In this document: positions 60,677 through 64,000 of the stretch, one piece after another
How positions within the stretch are numbered: the stretch's first letter is position 1
Layout of the letters: each line of letters begins with the position of its first letter
Source: Desulfofundulus thermosubterraneus DSM 16057
Lineage (GTDB): Bacteria > Bacillota > Desulfotomaculia > Desulfotomaculales > Desulfovirgulaceae
Direction of reading: 5' to 3'
Assembly: GCF_900142025.1 (NCBI RefSeq)
Contig: NZ_FQZM01000018.1
Coordinates: forward strand, 1 to 64,000
DNA length: 64,000 nt
The notes under the pieces: generated by a model
Told to the model about the DNA's origin: nothing
Database searches by the model: none
Seen by the model: only the letters and a program-made list of their open reading frames with translations
Translations under genes and position numbers: made by a program

Positions 60677-60960
60677 AAAACCCCCGGGATATTTTAAAGC
60701 GGCCGGTAATTACGGAGAAGAGCATGTCCCTGCTGGCCGACAACAAGTACACTTTTATCGTCGATCCCCATGCCAACAAGGTGGAAATTAAAAAAGCAGT
60801 AGAAGAACTGTTCAAGGTGAAAGTGGAAAAGGTAAATACCATGCGGGTTAAAGGGAAAACAAAACGGGTGCGGAATATCGTTGGTCGCCGCCCCGACGTC
60901 AAGAAAGCCATCGTCACCCTGCGGAAAGGGGATAAGATCGAACTCTTTGAGGGTGTGTAA
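60673..60960 (+). CDS. rplW: 50S ribosomal protein L23
   Basis: 95 residues. [19 protein letters not shown] and the [20 protein letters not shown] segment are typical. L23 sits at the tunnel exit and docks trigger factor and SRP. The GTG start at 60673 overlaps the rplD stop, so the two are translationally coupled. Confidence 0.96.
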   Translation: MKNPRDILKRPVITEKSMSLLADNKYTFIVDPHANKVEIKKAVEELFKVKVEKVNTMRVKGKTKRVRNIVGRRPDVKKAIVTLRKGDKIELFEGV

Positions 60961-61016
60961 AACTTCCCTCCCCCCGATTCGGGTGCGCGGGCTTATTTTG
61001 GAAGGAGGGAAACCAG

Positions 61017-61841
61017 TTGGGTATTAAAAAGTTCAAGCCGACATCTCCCGGGCGGCGGTTTGTCACCGTATCGACCTTTGATGAAATCACCAAAACCGAA
61101 CCGGAAAAGTCCCTGCTGGTGCCGCTGAAGAAAAAGGCGGGCCGCAATTTCCAGGGCAGGATTACCGTGAGGCACCGGGGCGGCGGTCACAAGCGCATGT
61201 ACCGCATCATTGACTTCAAGCGGGATAAAGATGGCATCCCGGCCAAAGTGGCCAGCATTGAATACGATCCCAACCGTTCGGCCCGTATTGCTCTGTTGCA
61301 CTATGCCGACGGGGAAAAACGCTACATCCTGGCTCCCGTGGGCCTGGAAGTGGGCATGACGGTGGTATCGGGTCCTGATGCCGACATCAAGGTGGGCAAC
61401 GCGCTGCCCCTGCGGAATATCCCGGTGGGTACCCTGGTGCACAACCTGGAGCTGTACCCGGGCGGCGGCGGCCAGCTGGTGCGCTCGGCGGGTGCGGCGG
61501 CCCAGGTTATGGCCAAGGAAGGCAAGTATGCCCATATTCGTATGCCCTCGGGCGAAATGCGCCTGCTTCTTTTGGATTGCCGGGCCACCATCGGCCAGGT
61601 GGGCAATGTGGAGCATGAAAATATCACCATCGGTAAAGCCGGCCGCTCTCGCTGGTTGGGTATCAGGCCGACCGTGCGCGGTGTGGTCATGAACCCGGTG
61701 GATCACCCTCACGGCGGCGGTGAAGGCCGTTCCCCCATTGGCCGTAACCCGGTTACTCCCTGGGGCAAGCCGGCCCTGGGCGCCCGTACACGGAAGAAGA
61801 AACCCAGCGATCGCCTGATCATCAAGAGAAGGGCGAAGTAA
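61017..61841 (+). CDS. rplB: 50S ribosomal protein L2
   Basis: 274 residues. [18 protein letters not shown] and the C-terminal [20 protein letters not shown] (the invariant histidine stretch near the peptidyl-transferase centre) identify L2. TTG 61017 follows GGAAGGAGGG. The 56-nt gap after rplW contains a GC-rich patch but no clear terminator. Confidence 0.97.
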   Translation: MGIKKFKPTSPGRRFVTVSTFDEITKTEPEKSLLVPLKKKAGRNFQGRITVRHRGGGHKRMYRIIDFKRDKDGIPAKVASIEYDPNRSARIALLHYADGEKRYILAPVGLEVGMTVVSGPDADIKVGNALPLRNIPVGTLVHNLELYPGGGGQLVRSAGAAAQVMAKEGKYAHIRMPSGEMRLLLLDCRATIGQVGNVEHENITIGKAGRSRWLGIRPTVRGVVMNPVDHPHGGGEGRSPIGRNPVTPWGKPALGARTRKKKPSDRLIIKRRAK

Positions 61842-61886
61842 TTCGGTATTCCGGGTAGCAGCCGGAAGGAGGTAGGTGAAAAGGCT

Positions 61887-62171
61887 ATGGGACGTTCGTT
61901 AAAAAAGGGCCCCTACTGCGATCCGAAGCTATTGAAAAAAATCGAGGAAATGAACGCTAAAGGGGAAAAGCGGGTTATCAAGACCTGGTCCCGCCGTTCG
62001 ACCATTTTCCCGCAGATGATCGGTCATACTATTGCCGTGCATGACGGCCGGAAACACGTTCCCATATATATTACCGAAGACATGGTCGGGCATAAGCTGG
62101 GTGAGTTTGCTCCCACCCGGTTATTCCGGGGCCACGGTGCTCACACCGAAAGGTCCACGGCCCTGAAGTAA
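61887..62171 (+). CDS. rpsS: 30S ribosomal protein S19
   Basis: 94 residues. [20 protein letters not shown] and the conserved [23 protein letters not shown] (ends RSTIFPQ and DGRKHVP) are diagnostic of S19, in the 30S head. ATG 61887 is preceded by GGAAGGAGGT. Standard order rplB-rpsS-rplV. Confidence 0.97.
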   Translation: MGRSLKKGPYCDPKLLKKIEEMNAKGEKRVIKTWSRRSTIFPQMIGHTIAVHDGRKHVPIYITEDMVGHKLGEFAPTRLFRGHGAHTERSTALK

Positions 62172-62190
62172 TCACTAAGGAGGGTTTGGG

Positions 62191-62526
62191 ATGGAAGCCA
62201 GAGCAGTGGCCAGGTACGTACGCATTTCGCCCCGCAAGGTGCGCCAGGTGGTGGATCTCATCCGGGGGAAGGATGTACGTGAGGCGCTGGCCATCCTGAG
62301 ATTTACGCCGAAAAGGGCCGCGGTTCCGGTGGCCAAGGTAATTAAATCGGCTGCGGCCAACGCCGAACACAACTACGATATGAATCCTGATAATCTCTAT
62401 ATTGCAGCGGCTTATGTGGATCAGGGGCCAACCTGGAAGCGTTACCAGGCCCGGGCCATGGGCCGGGCGGACTTGTTGCGCAGGCGGACCAGCCACATCA
62501 CCGTGGTGGTCAAGGAAAAGGAATAG
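62191..62526 (+). CDS. rplV: 50S ribosomal protein L22
   Basis: 111 residues. [20 protein letters not shown] opens the protein, and the tunnel loop is near [21 protein letters not shown]22 lines the exit tunnel with L4. ATG 62191 follows AAGGAGG. Confidence 0.97.
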   Translation: MEARAVARYVRISPRKVRQVVDLIRGKDVREALAILRFTPKRAAVPVAKVIKSAAANAEHNYDMNPDNLYIAAAYVDQGPTWKRYQARAMGRADLLRRRTSHITVVVKEKE

Positions 62527-62541
62527 CAAAGGAGGAGTAGC

Positions 62542-63231
62542 GTGGGCCAGAAGGTACATCCCAAAGGGTTGCGCATTGGCATTATCAAAGACTGGGACGC
62601 CAAATGGTTTGCCGATAAGAAGAATTTTGCCAACCTGCTTTTAGAAGATGTAAAGATCCGCAGATATATCAAGCAAAAGCTTTATGCCGCCGGCATCTCC
62701 CGCATTGCCATTGAACGAGCGGCCAACCGTATTCGCATCAGTATTTACACGGCCAAGCCGGGGATTGTCATCGGCCGGGGTGGTGCGGAAGTGGAAAACC
62801 TGCGCCGCGAACTGGAAAAAATGACGGGCAAGCAGGTGCATGTGAACATCGTGGAAATCAAAGTGCCCGAATTGGACGCCCAGCTGGTGGCGGAGAATGT
62901 GGCCGCCCAGATCGAAAAGCGGGTCGCCTTCCGGCGGGCCATGAAACAGAGTGTGGCCCGGGCCATGAAGATGGGCGCCAAAGGGATCAAGGTTTCCGTC
63001 AGCGGTCGGCTGGCCGGAGCCGAGATTGCCCGTACCGAGTGGTATAGCGAGGGCAAGGTACCCCTGCACACCCTGCGTGCGGATATCGATTACGGCTTTG
63101 CGGAAGCGGATACCACTTACGGTAAGATCGGCGTAAAGGTATGGATCTACAAGGGAGAAGTGCTGCCGGAGGCCAAGGCTGCGGCCGGTCAAGGAGGAGA
63201 GAAGGCTTATGCTCATGCCCAAGAGGGTTAA
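62542..63231 (+). CDS. rpsC: 30S ribosomal protein S3
   Basis: 229 residues. [22 protein letters not shown] opens the N-terminal domain; the KH domain has [16 protein letters not shown], and the C-terminal domain contains [27 protein letters not shown] (ends [11 protein letters not shown] and [12 protein letters not shown]). GTG 62542 follows AAGGAGGAG. The tail is Gly/Ala rich. It overlaps rplP by 23 nt. Confidence 0.97.
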   Translation: MGQKVHPKGLRIGIIKDWDAKWFADKKNFANLLLEDVKIRRYIKQKLYAAGISRIAIERAANRIRISIYTAKPGIVIGRGGAEVENLRRELEKMTGKQVHVNIVEIKVPELDAQLVAENVAAQIEKRVAFRRAMKQSVARAMKMGAKGIKVSVSGRLAGAEIARTEWYSEGKVPLHTLRADIDYGFAEADTTYGKIGVKVWIYKGEVLPEAKAAAGQGGEKAYAHAQEG

Positions 63232-63637
63232 ATATCGTAAACAGCACCGGGTAAGAGATCTGAGCGGTAGGGCCAAGGGGGGTACGGAGGTACACTTTGG
63301 CGAGTACGGGCTGATGGCCCTGGAGCCGGCCTGGATTACCAGCCGTCAAATTGAGGCTGCCCGTATTGCCATGACCCGTTACATTCGCCGGGGCGGGAAG
63401 GTGTGGATCAGGATATTCCCGGACCGGCCAATTACCGCCAAGCCTGCCGAAACCCGGATGGGCAGCGGTAAAGGTGCTCCCGAGTACTGGGTGGCGGTCG
63501 TCAAGCCTGGGCGGATTTTATTTGAGCTGGCCGGTATTGACGAGGAGGTGGCCCGGGAAGCCATGCGCCTGGCCTCTCACAAGCTGCCCATTAAAACAAA
63601 GTTTGTCAAACGTGGGAGTGAGGCAAATGAAGGCTAA
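63209..63637 (+). CDS. rplP: 50S ribosomal protein L16
   Basis: 142 residues. [16 protein letters not shown] is the usual L16 start, in agreement with ATG 63209 behind [31 protein letters not shown] and [14 protein letters not shown] follow. L16 organises the tRNA binding region of the 50S subunit. It overlaps rpsC and rpmC. Confidence 0.97.
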   Translation: MLMPKRVKYRKQHRVRDLSGRAKGGTEVHFGEYGLMALEPAWITSRQIEAARIAMTRYIRRGGKVWIRIFPDRPITAKPAETRMGSGKGAPEYWVAVVKPGRILFELAGIDEEVAREAMRLASHKLPIKTKFVKRGSEANEG

Positions 63638-63830
63638 GGATTTGCGGGAACTATCCGATGAGGAGCTGGTCAAGAAGCTGGACGATTCCAAAGATGAACT
63701 TTTCAAGCTACGGTTTCAACTGGCTACCAACCAGCTGGATAACCCCATGAAAATCAGGGAAGTGCGCCGGAACATTGCCCGTTTAAAGACTGTGCTCCGG
63801 GAGCGGGAGCTGGGCATCCGGCGGGCCTAA
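63627..63830 (+). CDS. rpmC: 50S ribosomal protein L29
   Basis: 67 residues, two helices: [21 protein letters not shown] and [20 protein letters not shown]. It sits beside L23 at the tunnel exit. ATG 63627 overlaps the rplP end by 11 nt behind GGGAG; longer in-frame starts lie inside rplP. Confidence 0.96.
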   Translation: MKAKDLRELSDEELVKKLDDSKDELFKLRFQLATNQLDNPMKIREVRRNIARLKTVLRERELGIRRA

Positions 63831-63848
63831 CGAAAGGGGAGTCACGAG

Positions 63849-64000
63849 GTGGAAGTTCGTAAGCAGCGCAAAGTCCGGACGGGCCGCGTGGTTAGCGATA
63901 AAATGGACAAAACGGTAGTAGTGGCGGTGGAAACTCTGGTGCGGCACCCGCTCTACCAGCGTACCATTCGTAAGACCAAGAAGTTTAAAGCCCATGACGA
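63849..64000 (+). CDS. rpsQ: 30S ribosomal protein S17, partial
   Basis: The first 50 codons are visible before the window ends. From GTG 63849, [20 protein letters not shown] then [20 protein letters not shown] and [10 protein letters not shown] match S17, a primary 16S rRNA binder. GGGGAG lies seven nt upstream. It continues the S10 operon order rplP-rpmC-rpsQ. Confidence 0.93.
   Translation, partial: MEVRKQRKVRTGRVVSDKMDKTVVVAVETLVRHPLYQRTIRKTKKFKAHD

Overview
The window looks like the chromosome of a GC-rich, anaerobic, spore-forming Firmicute of the Desulfotomaculum/Desulfofundulus/Pelotomaculum kind. The evidence is the gene order carD-PIN/TRAM-ispDF-gltX-cysE-cysS-mrnC-rlmB-yacP-sigH, the sporulation sigma factor SigH, a PdaA-type deacetylase, a YtpB-type terpene synthase, many TTG/GTG starts behind strong AGGAGG sites, and many ferredoxin-, HdrBC- and tungsten-type redox enzymes. 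The genus is inferred from gene content, not from an alignment.

Layout: 1-94 is the end of an insertion sequence. 111-11640 is the conserved carD-to-sigH block, interrupted between cysE and cysS by a 484-bp MITE-like element. 11.8-18.4 kb holds a MazG-like pyrophosphohydrolase, a three-subunit NADH-dehydrogenase module (NuoE/NuoF/short NuoG) without its catalytic partner, and a four-subunit 2-oxoacid:ferredoxin oxidoreductase (korDABC). 18.6-31.7 kb carries an MFS transporter, a DUF3870 protein, a TRAP transporter (dctPQM), a PrpF-type isomerase, an NAD-type isocitrate dehydrogenase, a fumarate-reductase-like Fe-S protein and flavoprotein, an aconitase and HdrC/HdrB-like proteins. Together with korDABC these could form a route from an imported tricarboxylate (aconitate- or tricarballylate-like) to 2-oxoglutarate and succinyl-CoA. 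The TRAP operon and the prpF operon are each preceded by the same kind of structured leader ending in a terminator, a possible unrecognised riboswitch.

31.8-46.7 kb is a mixed region: TauE/SafE exporter, ddl, YtpB synthase, LapA-like protein, a PCP_red-CGGC fusion, FprA flavodiiron protein with its rubredoxin-flavin reductase partner, MFS transporters, a TtcA-like enzyme, DUF763, ferredoxin and ATP-type PEP carboxykinase. 47-54.4 kb holds a sigma-54 activator followed by an iron alcohol dehydrogenase, a tungsten aldehyde:ferredoxin oxidoreductase, a UraA-fold transporter and a D-2-hydroxyacid dehydrogenase, which reads as an alcohol/aldehyde oxidation locus. 54.4-56.8 kb has a beta-lactamase-fold hydrolase, PdaA and a decayed IS.

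56.9-64 kb holds five tRNA genes (Thr-TGT, Tyr, fMet, Thr-GGT, Met), tuf and the start of the S10 operon (rpsJ to rpsQ, cut by the window end). tRNA-tuf is joined directly to rpsJ, while rpmG, secE, nusG, rplKAJL, rpoBC, rpsL, rpsG and fusA, which usually lie between two tuf copies in this lineage, are absent.
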